A DNA stretch of 64,000 nt from Stenotrophomonas lactitubi. Its GTDB lineage: Bacteria > Pseudomonadota > Gammaproteobacteria > Xanthomonadales > Xanthomonadaceae. Location of the stretch: positions 2,604,001-2,668,000 of the forward strand of contig NZ_PHQX01000001.1 in assembly GCF_002803515.1 (NCBI RefSeq). The letters are read 5' to 3'. The position numbers and the translations under genes were made by a program. The notes below the pieces were generated by a model. It was not told where the DNA came from. It saw only the letters and a program-made list of their open reading frames with translations, and made no database searches. Below are positions 1-9,020 of the stretch, piece by piece (positions within the stretch are counted from its first letter, which is position 1; the number at the start of each line of letters is the position of its first letter).

Positions 1-469
1 GGGCCTGCAAGTCGCCACCTTCGGGAAGCCGCAACAGCCATTCACGTCCCGCGTCGCTGACGCCAGTGAGACGCACGCGACGCCCCTGCCCTTCAATTTC
101 CAGTGCCACGACCAGATCGGTGGGCGGAAGTGCGCCGGCACCGCGCTCGGGCCATTCGACCAGCCACAGCACGGCACTGCCCTCGTCCAGCCCAAGGAAA
201 TCCAGCTCGCCGGCCTGGCCGATGCGATACAGGTCCAGGTGCCAGGCTTCGCCGCCGCTGGACAACGGATAGCGCTCGACCAGGGTATAGGTGGGGCTGC
301 GGATCGCACCCTGCACGCCCAGCGCACGCAGCAGCGCGCGCGCCGTGGTCGATTTGCCGGCGCCAAGATCGCCGCGCAGTTCGACCAGCGCCTGTGGCGG
401 ACGTGTGGCTGCCAGCCACTGCCCCAGCAATTCGGTGGCATCGCTGTCGGCAAGGAAGAATTCGGTCAT
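1..469 (-). CDS. tsaE: tRNA threonylcarbamoyladenosine biosynthesis ATPase TsaE (3' end outside window)
   Basis: TsaE is the ATPase partner of TsaB/TsaD in making the t6A modification of ANN-decoding tRNAs in the cytoplasm. The frame stays open to base 1, so the C-terminus is missing. The Walker A motif GDLGAGKST lies about 35-43 residues in and is followed by the family motifs SPTYTLVERY and HLDLYRI. The ATG at 469 overlaps the TGA of nnr as ATGA, which suggests translational coupling; an in-frame ATG at 478 is the alternative start. The nnr-tsaE pairing is common in gammaproteobacteria. Confidence 0.9.
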   Translation of the reverse strand, partial: MTEFFLADSDATELLGQWLAATRPPQALVELRGDLGAGKSTTARALLRALGVQGAIRSPTYTLVERYPLSSGGEAWHLDLYRIGQAGELDFLGLDEGSAVLWLVEWPERGAGALPPTDLVVALEIEGQGRRVRLTGVSDAGREWLLRLPEGGDLQA

Positions 470-1950
470 CGGGAACATTCCGGGTTGGCCAGCCGCCGCA
501 GGGGCGCCAGCAGATCAGTGGGAAGCAGCCCGCGCGCACCGTCGGCAGCGGCGACGTCACCGGCCAGGGCATGCAGCAGCGCACCGCCTGCCGCCGCATC
601 GAATGCAGACAGGCCCTGCGCGCGCAGGCTGGCGATGATGCCGGTCAACAGGTCACCCATGCCACCTACCGCCATTCCCGGGTTGCCGGCAGCAATCAGT
701 CGAAGTGTGCGGCCGGGCGCGGCGACGATGCTGCCAGCGCCCTTCAGCACCACCACCGCGTGATAGCGCTCGGCCAGCGCCTGCGCGCTGCCGTAGCGAT
801 CGGCCTGGATTGCCGCCGTGGTGGTTTCCAGCAAGCGCGCGGCTTCGCCGGGGTGCGGGGTCAGGATCGCATCGGTCATCGCATGCGCGTCCTGCGCCAG
901 CAGGTTCAGCGCATCGGCGTCGATCACCAGCGGCAGGCCCGACTGCAGCACACGCGCATACAGCGCGCGCGCCCATTCGTCCTGGCCCAGACCCGGGCCG
1001 ATCGCTACGACCTTGGCTTTTGCCAGCAACGCGGGCAGCGCAGCGCCATCTTCCAGCGCATGCGTCATCGCCTCAGGCAACCTCGCCAGCAGCGGGCCGA
1101 CATGATCCTGACGCGTACCGATGCTCAGCAGACCTGCACCAGCGCGCAGCGCGGCTTCGGCGGCCATCGCGATGGCACCGCCGCTGCCATGGTTGCCGCC
1201 CACGCACAGCACATGGCCGGATTCACCCTTGTGGCTGTTGGCGCGGCGCGGCGGCAGCAGATCCGGCAGGCGCGACTGCGTCCAGCACTCTGCAGCGGCA
1301 ACGACTCCCTGCCAGGCCTCGTCGGCCAGCGTCAGCGCGGCCAGTTGTCTGCGCCCGGTGTATTCCAGCGCGTCGCCGGTGTACAGGCCACGATGGGCGA
1401 CGATGAACTGCAAGGTCAGGGCTGCGCGCACGGCTACGCCCGGCACGCAGCCACGGTCGGCATCGACGCCGCTGGGCACATCCAGCGCCAACACCGGCGC
1501 CGGCTGCGCGTTCAACGCCTCGATCAAGGCCTGTGCTGCACCGCCCGGTGCGCGGGCGAAGCCGAGACCGAACAGGGCATCGACCCATACATCGGCCTGG
1601 ACCAGTTCGCCGTTGAACTCGGCAACGGCTCCCCCGGCGGACCTGAAATCCGTCGCGGCGCGCTGTGCCAATGGCGTGGAAGACGGCGCGCCCGGCAGCG
1701 CGACCACCTGAACCTGCAGCCCCGCCTGCAGCGCATGGCGGGCGAGCACGTAACCATCACCGCCATTGTTGCCGCTGCCAACGACCACGCCGAGCCGGCA
1801 CGCCTGTGGCCAGTGTTGCAGCAGGCATTGCCAGGCTGCCTGCCCCGCTTGGGCCATCAGGCCCCAGCCACCCTCGCCCGCCAGCGCGGAGGCCTGGGCA
1901 TCGAGTGTGCGTGCGGCACGGGAATCGAACAGATCGGCGAGGTTGGCCAT
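466..1950 (-). CDS. nnr: Bifunctional NAD(P)H-hydrate repair enzyme Nnr
   Basis: This protein of 494 residues joins an N-terminal NAD(P)HX epimerase (YjeF_N) domain, about residues 1-210, to a C-terminal ADP-dependent NAD(P)HX dehydratase of the carbohydrate-kinase fold. It repairs hydrated NADH and NADPH. The epimerase part shows GSGNNGGDGYVLAR; the dehydratase part shows the late GGMGDLLTGIIASL loop with the catalytic Asp. The length matches the family. Transcription probably starts at or next to the ATG (see the promoter at 1951-1973), so the mRNA may be leaderless. Its last four bases overlap tsaE. Confidence 0.93.
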   Translation of the reverse strand: MANLADLFDSRAARTLDAQASALAGEGGWGLMAQAGQAAWQCLLQHWPQACRLGVVVGSGNNGGDGYVLARHALQAGLQVQVVALPGAPSSTPLAQRAATDFRSAGGAVAEFNGELVQADVWVDALFGLGFARAPGGAAQALIEALNAQPAPVLALDVPSGVDADRGCVPGVAVRAALTLQFIVAHRGLYTGDALEYTGRRQLAALTLADEAWQGVVAAAECWTQSRLPDLLPPRRANSHKGESGHVLCVGGNHGSGGAIAMAAEAALRAGAGLLSIGTRQDHVGPLLARLPEAMTHALEDGAALPALLAKAKVVAIGPGLGQDEWARALYARVLQSGLPLVIDADALNLLAQDAHAMTDAILTPHPGEAARLLETTTAAIQADRYGSAQALAERYHAVVVLKGAGSIVAAPGRTLRLIAAGNPGMAVGGMGDLLTGIIASLRAQGLSAFDAAAGGALLHALAGDVAAADGARGLLPTDLLAPLRRLANPECSR

Positions 1951-1973
1951 GCGGGGATTTTATACTGGTGCAC
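1951..1973. promoter_or_regulatory. Overlapping divergent promoter of nnr and queG
   Basis: Only 23 bp separate the two divergent start codons. The plus strand has TATACT at 1961-1966, ending 7 bases before the queG ATG at 1974. The minus strand has TATAAA (1963 to 1958), ending 7 bases before the nnr ATG at 1950. Both are five-of-six matches to the sigma-70 -10 box and overlap by three bases. There is no room for a ribosome-binding site on either side, so both mRNAs are predicted to be leaderless. This is inferred from spacing only. Confidence 0.6.
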
Positions 1974-3044
1974 ATGTCCCCCGTTCCTGCCCCCCTCGAT
2001 CCGGCCCTGGCCGTACAGCGCATCCGCGACCTCGCGCGTGCGCATGGCTTCCAGCGCTGTGGTATAGCCGGCATCGAACTGGGCGAGGATGAGGCGCACC
2101 TGGCCGACTGGCTGGGCCAGGGCCTGTACGGCACGATGGACTGGATGGCCCGCCACGGCACCCTGCGCGCGCGCCCGGCAGAACTGCTGCCCGGCACCGT
2201 GCGGGTGATCTCGGTGGGCATGGACTACAGCCACAAGGATGACACCGAGGCCTGGGCCACGCTGGCCGATCCGGGCCGCGCCTATGTGGCGCGCTACGCG
2301 CTCGGCCGCGACTATCACAAGCTGATGCGCAACCGCCTGCAGAAGCTGGCCACGCAGATCAACGATGAGGTGGCGCCGCTGGGCTACCGCGTGTTCGTCG
2401 ACTCTGCGCCGGTGCTGGAGCGCGCACTGGCGCGCAACGCGGGGCTGGGCTGGATCGGCAAGCACACCTGCCTGATTGACCGCCACGGCGGCTCATGGTT
2501 TTTCATCGGCGAGATCTACATCGATATCCCGCTGCCGATTGATACGCCGGCCAGCGCCCACTGTGGCACCTGCACCCGCTGCATCGACGTCTGCCCGACC
2601 CAGGCCATCACCGGCCCGCAGCGGCTGGATGCACGCCGCTGCATTTCCTACCTGACCATCGAGCATGACGGCGCGATCCCCGTGGAGATGCGACCACTGA
2701 TCGGCAACCGCATCTATGGCTGCGACGACTGCCAGCTGGTATGCCCCTGGAACAAGTTCGCCAAGCGCACCGACGAGGCCGACTTCCGCGCCCGCAACAA
2801 CCTGGATACCGCGCGCCTGGACCAGTTGTTCGCGTGGGACGAAGCTGAATTCCTGCGCCGTACCGAAGGCAGCCCGATCCGCCGCAGTGGCCACGAGCGC
2901 TGGCTGCGCAACATTGCCGTGGCACTGGGCAATGCGTCGACCACGGCAGAGACGCTGTCGGCACTGCAGACACGCGCCGAAGATGCTTCACCCGTGGTCC
3001 GCGAACACGTGCAATGGGCGATGGGCCAGCACGGCCTGCGCTGA
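1974..3044 (+). CDS. queG: Epoxyqueuosine reductase QueG
   Basis: QueG carries out the last step of queuosine synthesis, reducing epoxyqueuosine to queuosine in tRNA with cobalamin and two [4Fe-4S] clusters. The 356-residue product has the ferredoxin-type motifs CGTCTRCIDVCP and, further on, CDDCQLVCPWNKF. C-terminal HEAT-like helices follow. The ATG at 1974 is chosen because upstream codons would run into nnr and a -10 box sits just before it. No Shine-Dalgarno sequence is visible, consistent with a leaderless transcript. Confidence 0.95.
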   Translation: MSPVPAPLDPALAVQRIRDLARAHGFQRCGIAGIELGEDEAHLADWLGQGLYGTMDWMARHGTLRARPAELLPGTVRVISVGMDYSHKDDTEAWATLADPGRAYVARYALGRDYHKLMRNRLQKLATQINDEVAPLGYRVFVDSAPVLERALARNAGLGWIGKHTCLIDRHGGSWFFIGEIYIDIPLPIDTPASAHCGTCTRCIDVCPTQAITGPQRLDARRCISYLTIEHDGAIPVEMRPLIGNRIYGCDDCQLVCPWNKFAKRTDEADFRARNNLDTARLDQLFAWDEAEFLRRTEGSPIRRSGHERWLRNIAVALGNASTTAETLSALQTRAEDASPVVREHVQWAMGQHGLR

Positions 3045-3089
3045 CGTGCGATCCTGAGGCCCCTGCTCCATCTGCCCCACGCCGTAACC

Positions 3090-4430
3090 ATGCAGCCACG
3101 CAACAACGACGTCTTCACCCCCAGCCAGCTCAATACCCTCGCCCGCGACCTGCTGGAAGGCAGCTTTCCTGCGATCTGGGTGGAAGCCGAACTGGGCAGC
3201 GTGGCGCGCCCGGCATCCGGCCATCTGTACTTCACCCTGAAGGACGCGCGTGCACAGTTGCGCGCTGCGATGTTCAGGATGAAGGCGCAGTACCTGAAGT
3301 TCGTGCCGCGCGAGGGAATGCGCGTGCTGGTGCGCGGCAAGGTGACCCTGTACGACGCCCGTGGCGAGTACCAGATGGTGCTGGACCACATGGAGGAAGC
3401 CGGCGAAGGCGCACTGCGTCGCGCGTTCGAGGAACTGAAGGCGCGGCTGGAGGCCGAGGGGCTGTTCGACCCGGCGCGCAAGCGGCCGATGCCGGCCCAT
3501 GTACAGCGTCTGGCGGTGATCACCTCGCCTACCGGTGCCGCCGTGCGCGATGTGCTGAGCGTGCTCGGCCGCCGCTTCCCGTTGCTGGAATTGGATCTGC
3601 TGCCGACCCTTGTGCAGGGCGCGACCGCCGCCGCGCAGATCACCCGCCTGCTGCAGGCCGCCGATGCCAGCGGCCGCTACGACGTGATCCTGCTGACCCG
3701 CGGCGGTGGCTCGCTGGAAGACCTGTGGGCGTTCAACGATGAAGCCCTGGCCCGTGCAATCGCCGCCAGCCGCACGCCGGTAGTTTCGGCCGTGGGTCAC
3801 GAAACCGACTTCAGTCTCAGCGATTTTGCCGCTGACCTGCGCGCGCCGACGCCATCGGTGGCCGCAGAACTACTGGTGCCCGATCAGCGCGACCTGGCCC
3901 TGCGCCTGCGCCGCAACGCGGCTCGCATGGTGCAACTGCAACGCCACACCCTGCAGCAGGCCATGCAGCGCGCCGATCGTGCCCTGCTGCGTTTGAATGC
4001 ACAAAGCCCGCAGGCACGGCTGGATCTGCTGCGCCGACGCCAGCTGGACCTCGGGCGTCGACTGCATGCGGCGCACAACCAGCAGCAGGAGCGTCGCGCG
4101 GCCCGCCTGCGCCACGCCGCTGCAGTGTTGCGTGGTCATCATCCGCAACGGCAGATGGAGGCACTGCGACGCCGCCTGGCCGCGCTGGGCGGGCGCCCAC
4201 AGGCGGCGCTGCAGCGCCTCCTGCAACGTGATGCGCTGCGCCTGCGTGGCCTTGCACGTTCGCTGGAAGCGGTCAGTCCGCTGGCGACCGTCGCGCGTGG
4301 CTACAGCATCGTGACCCGTGCAGACGATGGCGCGCTGGTGCGTCGGGTCGAGCAGGTGCAACCGGGTGACGCACTGCAGGCCCGCGTCGGAGACGGCGTG
4401 ATCGACGTCCAGGTGACGGCGGTCAAATAA
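3090..4430 (+). CDS. xseA: Exodeoxyribonuclease VII large subunit
   Basis: XseA is the catalytic large subunit of the single-strand exonuclease VII, which acts with XseB in repair and mutation avoidance. The 446-residue protein has an N-terminal OB-fold (about 1-105), the catalytic core with [16 protein letters not shown] and [14 protein letters not shown], and a long Arg/Gln/Leu-rich coiled coil (about 265-380). xseB is not in the window, as is common when the two subunits are unlinked. It lies 45 bp after queG on the same strand and may be co-transcribed with it. Confidence 0.95.
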   Translation: MQPRNNDVFTPSQLNTLARDLLEGSFPAIWVEAELGSVARPASGHLYFTLKDARAQLRAAMFRMKAQYLKFVPREGMRVLVRGKVTLYDARGEYQMVLDHMEEAGEGALRRAFEELKARLEAEGLFDPARKRPMPAHVQRLAVITSPTGAAVRDVLSVLGRRFPLLELDLLPTLVQGATAAAQITRLLQAADASGRYDVILLTRGGGSLEDLWAFNDEALARAIAASRTPVVSAVGHETDFSLSDFAADLRAPTPSVAAELLVPDQRDLALRLRRNAARMVQLQRHTLQQAMQRADRALLRLNAQSPQARLDLLRRRQLDLGRRLHAAHNQQQERRAARLRHAAAVLRGHHPQRQMEALRRRLAALGGRPQAALQRLLQRDALRLRGLARSLEAVSPLATVARGYSIVTRADDGALVRRVEQVQPGDALQARVGDGVIDVQVTAVK

Positions 4431-4434
4431 GGGG

Positions 4435-4677
4435 GGTTCGGCAGGGCTGCGCCCTGCACGTGCAGAGGCGGTAGTGCCGGCCGCTGGCCGGCAACCTCAG
4501 CAGCAACAGCTGGCATTCCGTGGGATGGCGGGGCGGTGTCGGATTGCGGGGACGCCGTGAACCCATCCATGGGGGCTTGGCAGCCGCATCCATGCGGCTG
4601 ACACCCCGCAATCCGACACCGCCCCACCTCCGACAGTTTCCCGGTGACGGTTGGCACATCCACGACATGCGTGGATG
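4435..4677 (+). repeat. Composite palindromic element, copy 1
   Basis: This is about 240 bp built from nested inverted repeats. It begins with a small hairpin (GGCAGGGCTGCGCCCTGC), then a GTAG-headed REP (GTAGTGCCGGCCGCTGGC), a CAGCAACAGC stretch, and a perfect 22-bp stem (4530-4551 with 4604-4625) enclosing an inner hairpin around ATCCATGG. It ends with a degenerate SMAG repeat (CATCCACGACATGCGTGG). The same order of modules occurs inverted at 4723-4974 and again at 22700-22965. It carries no convincing reading frame. Confidence 0.75.
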
Positions 4678-4722
4678 AATCTCCATCGAGATCGAATATT
4701 TCGAATTGAAATCGAAAAGCAT

Positions 4723-4974
4723 CCACGCATGGCGTGGCTCTACGTGTCGACCAAGGTCGACACCTACCAACAGCAGCGGGAAGCTGTCGAAGGCGGGGTG
4801 GGTCCGGTTGCGGGAGTGTCCGCGGCATGGATGCCGCGGCCAAGCCCCCATGGATGGGTTTACGGCGTCTCCCGCAATCGGACCCACCCCGCCATCCCAC
4901 GGATAGCCCGCTGTTGCTGTTGCTTCAGCTGTTGCTCCAGCCTCGGCAGGTGCAGGGCGCAGCCCTGCCGAACC
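4723..4974 (-). repeat. Composite palindromic element, copy 2 (inverted)
   Basis: This is the inverted copy of 4435-4677. It contains a SMAG repeat (ATCCACGCATGGCGTGG then CTAC), the palindrome GTGTCGACCAAGGTCGACAC, a 24-bp stem with one mismatch (4792-4815 with 4870-4893), and the inner hairpin CCGCGGCATGGATGCCGCGG. The outermost 25 bp (4950-4974) is the exact reverse complement of 4435-4459. The two copies fill the whole xseA-protease gap; between them lies a short AT-richer spacer (about 4678-4722) unlike its surroundings. The outer hairpins could end transcription from both convergent genes. Confidence 0.75.
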
Positions 4975-4979
4975 ACCCT

Positions 4980-5870
4980 TTACCTGGCCTGCTCGCAGAA
5001 CTTCTGCCGGTACTCCAGTGCCTTCGGCATCAACGCCTGCAGGTTCTGGATACGGGTACCCGGATTGGGGTGGGTCGAAGAGAATTCCGGCGGCGACTGG
5101 CCGCCACCCGCCTGACCCATGCGCTGCCACAGCGGCACCGCCTCGCGCGGATCGAAACACGCCGCCGCCGCCAGCATCAGGCCTACTTCATCAGCCTGCG
5201 TCTCGTGGCTGCGCGCATACGGCAACAGATAGCCGTAGCCCATCGCCGACATCATCATCTGCTGCTGCTGTGCATCCATGCCACTGGCGGCGCCGGCCAT
5301 CTGGCCGATCTGGGTCAGCTTCTGCTGGGCCATGCGCTGTGCACCGTGGCGCAGCAACGCATGGGCGATTTCATGGCCCATCACCACCGCCATCGCATCG
5401 CGGGTGCGCGCGACCGGAATCAGCCCCGTGTACACGGCCATCTTGCCGCCGGGCAGGCAGAACGCATTGGCCTGTTCGGACGGAATCACATTCACTTCCC
5501 ACTCGAAGTCGCGCGCGAAGTGTGCCGGTTGCAGCCCGTGTTCCTGCGCCAGCGCGGTCTCCACCACGTCCACCTTGGCGATCAGTCGCTCGGCAATCGC
5601 CCGGACATCCCGCGAGACCTGTTCGTTCGGGCCCAGCGGGCGCTCCTGCGACAGGATCTGCTGGTAGGCCTGCAGGCCCAGTGCCTTCTCCTGGCTGGCG
5701 TCCAGGCTGCTGTCGATCAGCACCTTCTCGCCGGTATAGGGGTCGACCGCACGGTTGGAGAACCAGTAGAACGCCGCATAGCCGGCGGCCAGCAGCAGCA
5801 CCCACCAGCGGATGTTGCCGAACAGGCCACGCCGCTGCTGCGGCGAGCGGGAAAAAGGATCGTTGCGCAT
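4980..5870 (-). CDS. M48 family zinc metallopeptidase
   Basis: A membrane-anchored M48 peptidase of about 296 residues, of the kind that trims or degrades misfolded envelope proteins. The zinc motif HEIAH (HEXXH) is in VVMGHEIAHALLRHG and the third ligand is probably the Glu of HETQADEVG. An N-terminal hydrophobic segment (WWVLLLAAGYAAFYWF) near residue 20 is an uncleaved anchor or signal. The start at 5870 is preferred over 5909 because GGAAG lies upstream at suitable distance and the extra residues are not hydrophobic. The substrate is unknown. Confidence 0.85.
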   Translation of the reverse strand: MRNDPFSRSPQQRRGLFGNIRWWVLLLAAGYAAFYWFSNRAVDPYTGEKVLIDSSLDASQEKALGLQAYQQILSQERPLGPNEQVSRDVRAIAERLIAKVDVVETALAQEHGLQPAHFARDFEWEVNVIPSEQANAFCLPGGKMAVYTGLIPVARTRDAMAVVMGHEIAHALLRHGAQRMAQQKLTQIGQMAGAASGMDAQQQQMMMSAMGYGYLLPYARSHETQADEVGLMLAAAACFDPREAVPLWQRMGQAGGGQSPPEFSSTHPNPGTRIQNLQALMPKALEYRQKFCEQAR

Positions 5871-5972
5871 CGGCAGGTCTTCCGGCTGACCCCGCCGGCC
5901 GGCGGGCACGGCGCAATCTTAGTGCGGCGCTGCCTGCGGCGGGTGAAACCGGCGCCGATCCAGGCGTGCCGG

Positions 5973-7856
5973 TCAGATCCCTCGCACCAGTCGGAAGCCG
6001 ATGCGCGCGTTGGTGGTATCCGAATCCTGCGATTGCCGCCACGCCGCCCGGGTCTGCTCCGGGGCATTGGCCCAGTTGCCCCCCCGGATCACCCGTGAAC
6101 GACAGCCCGGGTTGAACCAGGCCACACCATCAGCCGGCGCGCGCCGATAGCTGGCATGCCAGCAGTCGGCCACCCACTCGCTCAGATTGCCGCCCATGTC
6201 ATGCAGCCCGAAGCCGTTGGCCTGGAAACTGGCGACCGGTGCCGGCCCCCACCAACCATCGCCATAGCCGACGAAGGCGTTGTGCCAATGCCTGCCGGAC
6301 GGTGAAACGTCCTTGCTGCCGGTGTAATTGCCACTGCCTTCCGGCGGCAGCCCGGCATCGCCCCACGGGTAACGGCCACTGCTGCCGGCACGCATTGCGT
6401 ACTCGAACTCGGCCTCGCTGGGCAGGCGGTAGCTGCGGCCGGTCTGCTCGGAGAGCCAGGTCGCGTAGTTCTCCGCATCACGCACGCTGACGTGCATCAC
6501 CGGCGAATTGCCCAGCGCGCGCCCACCGTCATAGTCGGATCGCCAGTCCACGCCGCTGCGACGGATGAAATTGCCGCTGCGCTCGTCATAGACCACCGAA
6601 TGTCCACGCCGGGTCGCGCGTGGGCGGGCGTTGGTCGCCTTCACATAACGCTCGAAATCACCCACGGTGATCTCGGTGATCGCCATCGCGTAACCGCGCT
6701 CGAAGCGCACATAGTGCGACGGTCGCTCCGCATCGGTTGCGCCCGGCTCGGTATCACTGGCACCCATCTGGAATCCACCGTGCGGTACCACGATCATCTG
6801 CGGTCCACGGCCGCCATCACGCAGTGCATCGCTGAACACCTGCCCCGGCCGGAAACTGCCGTAATGGGTGGCCAGCTCGATGCGCTCGCGCAGCTGCGCC
6901 ACCACCGCGTCGCCCGGCAGGGCGATGCGCAGCGCTTCGGCCAGCTTCTCGCGCGCAGGCTTCAATCCCTGCGGGGTGGTCAGATCATGCAGGCCGCCAT
7001 CGCGCAGCTGGACCAGCGCTGCTGCGCGGATCTGCTCGATGCGCTCGAACGCATCAGCGATGGTGGGTGACGAGTCCCGCACCTTGCTGGCTTCTGCCAA
7101 CCAGGCGCCGGCACTGGCGAAATCACGGATGCGCGCGGCGTCCTCGGCACGCCGGATCAGCCCGCTTTCCGCCGCTGCCAGGCCCTGCCGCGCGCGGCGG
7201 TTGTTCGGGTCCAGCGCCAGTGCCTCGCGGAAGTTGCCGATGGCGCCATCACCCTCTTCACCTATCCGGTCGGCACGCAGATCGTCTTCGCCCGCGCGGT
7301 TGTAGGCGACCACGCGCTGCGCCGTCTCCACCCTGCCCTGCAGCGCGCGCACCTTCTCGTCCTTCGGCGCCAGGGTCAGCAGTACCAGCGCCTGCCGCCC
7401 GGCTTCGGCCAGCGCTTCACGCTGCCGCAATGGCTGCTGCAGCAACGCATCGGCCTGTTGCAGCAGGCGCTGCTTCGCACGTTGCAGGCCCAGGCGCGCC
7501 TGGCGGTCGTCGGGTTCCTCTTCCTGCACCGCCAGCCACAGCGGCACTGCCGCATCGCCATCTTCGTACAGATGCCCCCGCGCGAATGCCTGATCGGCCG
7601 CCCGGCGCAGCTGTGCCAGCGTACGTCCCTGGCGATCGACCCGCGGCGGCGTCCACTGCTGGATGTCCTCGGCCGCATCGTCACCGGCAATGGTCACCGT
7701 GCCCTGCCCGCTACCAGGCGCCGGACCGGCCTCTGGCGCGGGATCGGCCGGCTGGCCTGCGGTGCCATCGGAGGTCTGCGCAGGGGGCGACGGCGTGCAA
7801 CCGGCCAGGCCCACGGCCAAGGCGGTACACAGCACGGGCGACAGCAGAAAACGCAA
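5973..7856 (-). CDS. Lipoprotein with TPR-like region and FGE/SUMF1-type domain
   Basis: This protein of 627 residues begins with a lipoprotein signal (LAVGLAGC lipobox). Residues about 70-320 form Ala/Arg-rich helical repeats resembling TPRs. The last ~270 residues are a formylglycine-generating-enzyme-like domain (PHGGFQMGASDTEPGATDAE, SYRLPSEAEFEYAMRAG, MGGNLSEWVAD, RVIRGGNWANAPEQ, IGFRLVRG). The Cys found in true FGE after RGGSW is absent here (RGGNWANAP), and no sulfatase gene is nearby. It is therefore probably a non-catalytic periplasmic binding or regulatory member, not a sulfatase activator. Confidence 0.8.
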   Translation of the reverse strand: MRFLLSPVLCTALAVGLAGCTPSPPAQTSDGTAGQPADPAPEAGPAPGSGQGTVTIAGDDAAEDIQQWTPPRVDRQGRTLAQLRRAADQAFARGHLYEDGDAAVPLWLAVQEEEPDDRQARLGLQRAKQRLLQQADALLQQPLRQREALAEAGRQALVLLTLAPKDEKVRALQGRVETAQRVVAYNRAGEDDLRADRIGEEGDGAIGNFREALALDPNNRRARQGLAAAESGLIRRAEDAARIRDFASAGAWLAEASKVRDSSPTIADAFERIEQIRAAALVQLRDGGLHDLTTPQGLKPAREKLAEALRIALPGDAVVAQLRERIELATHYGSFRPGQVFSDALRDGGRGPQMIVVPHGGFQMGASDTEPGATDAERPSHYVRFERGYAMAITEITVGDFERYVKATNARPRATRRGHSVVYDERSGNFIRRSGVDWRSDYDGGRALGNSPVMHVSVRDAENYATWLSEQTGRSYRLPSEAEFEYAMRAGSSGRYPWGDAGLPPEGSGNYTGSKDVSPSGRHWHNAFVGYGDGWWGPAPVASFQANGFGLHDMGGNLSEWVADCWHASYRRAPADGVAWFNPGCRSRVIRGGNWANAPEQTRAAWRQSQDSDTTNARIGFRLVRGI

Positions 7857-7940
7857 GCAGAGCCTCCTTCGGCACGGATGCGGACCGACGTTAGGCTATT
7901 CTCCCCTGCCTGAGCAAACACGAGTAGTAGGCCCTGACCT

Positions 7941-9020
7941 GTGGCAACCTGGATCACCACCCCCGCCGAGCTGGACACATACCGCCAGCAGCGGCCGACC
8001 CGCATCGGCCTGGATACCGAATTCATCCGTGAACGCACCTTCTGGCCGCAGCTGGCGCTGGTGCAGATGGCCGTCGGCGAGGACATCCTGCTGATCGACC
8101 CGTTGATTCCCGGCATGCCCGAGGCGCTGGCGCCGTGGCTGGCCGATGAATCCATCACCAAGGTGATGCACAGCGCCAGCGAAGACCTGGTGGCGTTCAA
8201 GTGGACCTGCGGCGTGCTGCCGCGCCCGTTGTTCGACACCCAGATCGGCGCCGCCCTGGCCGGCATCGGTGCTGGCATGGGCTACCAGAAGCTGGTGCAG
8301 GAGATCACCGGCGTGGCACTGGAAAAGGGCGAAACCCGCTCGGACTGGATGCGCAGGCCGCTGTCGGACTCACAGCTGAAGTACGCCGCCGACGACGTCG
8401 AGCATCTGTTCGCGATGCATGACGCGATTTCCGCCAAGCTGGAATCGCTGGGGCGCCAGCAGTGGCTGCACGACGACGGCGAGCGCCTGCTGGCCAGCGT
8501 CGCCAATGACGAGGACCGCTGGCCACACTTGGGCATGCGCTCGGCGCAGTTCCTGGACGCGCCCGCGCAGCGCCGCCTGCTGCGCCTGCTGCGCTGGCGC
8601 GACGTGCAGGCGCGCGCCAGCGACCGTCCGCGCAGCTGGATCCTGGACAACGAGCTGGCCGCGACCCTGGCACGCACGCCGCCAGCCGACGCGGCTGCAT
8701 TGAGCAAGCTGTTCGAACAGTTCCCGAAGGCGCCGCGCAAGCTTGCCGCCGCGGTATGGGAGGCGCTGGATACGCCGTTGGCCGACGAAGCCGATGCACC
8801 ATTGGCGATGCAGGCCAGCGATGCCAGCAAGCAGCTGCTGAAGAAGCTGCAGGATGCCGTAGCCGAACGCAGCCGCGAGCTCGGCCTGGCCGACGGCGTA
8901 CTGGCCTCGCGCAAGCATCTGGAAAGCTATCTGGAGCATCGGCAGTGGCCTGCCGCATTGGCCGGATGGCGCCAGCAGGAACTGGAGCCGGTGCTGGCAC
9001 CGCTGTTGCCCGCCGCCTGA
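7941..9020 (+). CDS. rnd: Ribonuclease D
   Basis: RNase D is a 3'-5' exoribonuclease that matures tRNA 3' ends. The 359-residue product shows the DEDD exonuclease motifs GLDTEFIRE (Exo I), the SEDLVAFKW region (Exo II) and YAADDVEHL (Exo III), followed by HRDC-type helical domains, typical of the family. Translation starts at GTG 7941; no in-frame ATG lies close by that keeps the N-terminal strand. It is divergent from the FGE-like lipoprotein gene. Confidence 0.93.
   Translation: MATWITTPAELDTYRQQRPTRIGLDTEFIRERTFWPQLALVQMAVGEDILLIDPLIPGMPEALAPWLADESITKVMHSASEDLVAFKWTCGVLPRPLFDTQIGAALAGIGAGMGYQKLVQEITGVALEKGETRSDWMRRPLSDSQLKYAADDVEHLFAMHDAISAKLESLGRQQWLHDDGERLLASVANDEDRWPHLGMRSAQFLDAPAQRRLLRLLRWRDVQARASDRPRSWILDNELAATLARTPPADAAALSKLFEQFPKAPRKLAAAVWEALDTPLADEADAPLAMQASDASKQLLKKLQDAVAERSRELGLADGVLASRKHLESYLEHRQWPAALAGWRQQELEPVLAPLLPAA

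Noticed and set aside
103-2067. A 654-codon open frame antisense to tsaE and nnr
   Set aside because: Shadow of the two real genes with biased Arg/Gln/Ala composition and no known motif.
5973-7856. Sulfatase-maturing formylglycine-generating enzyme
   Set aside because: The expected catalytic Cys near RGG(S/N)W is absent and no sulfatase is nearby.
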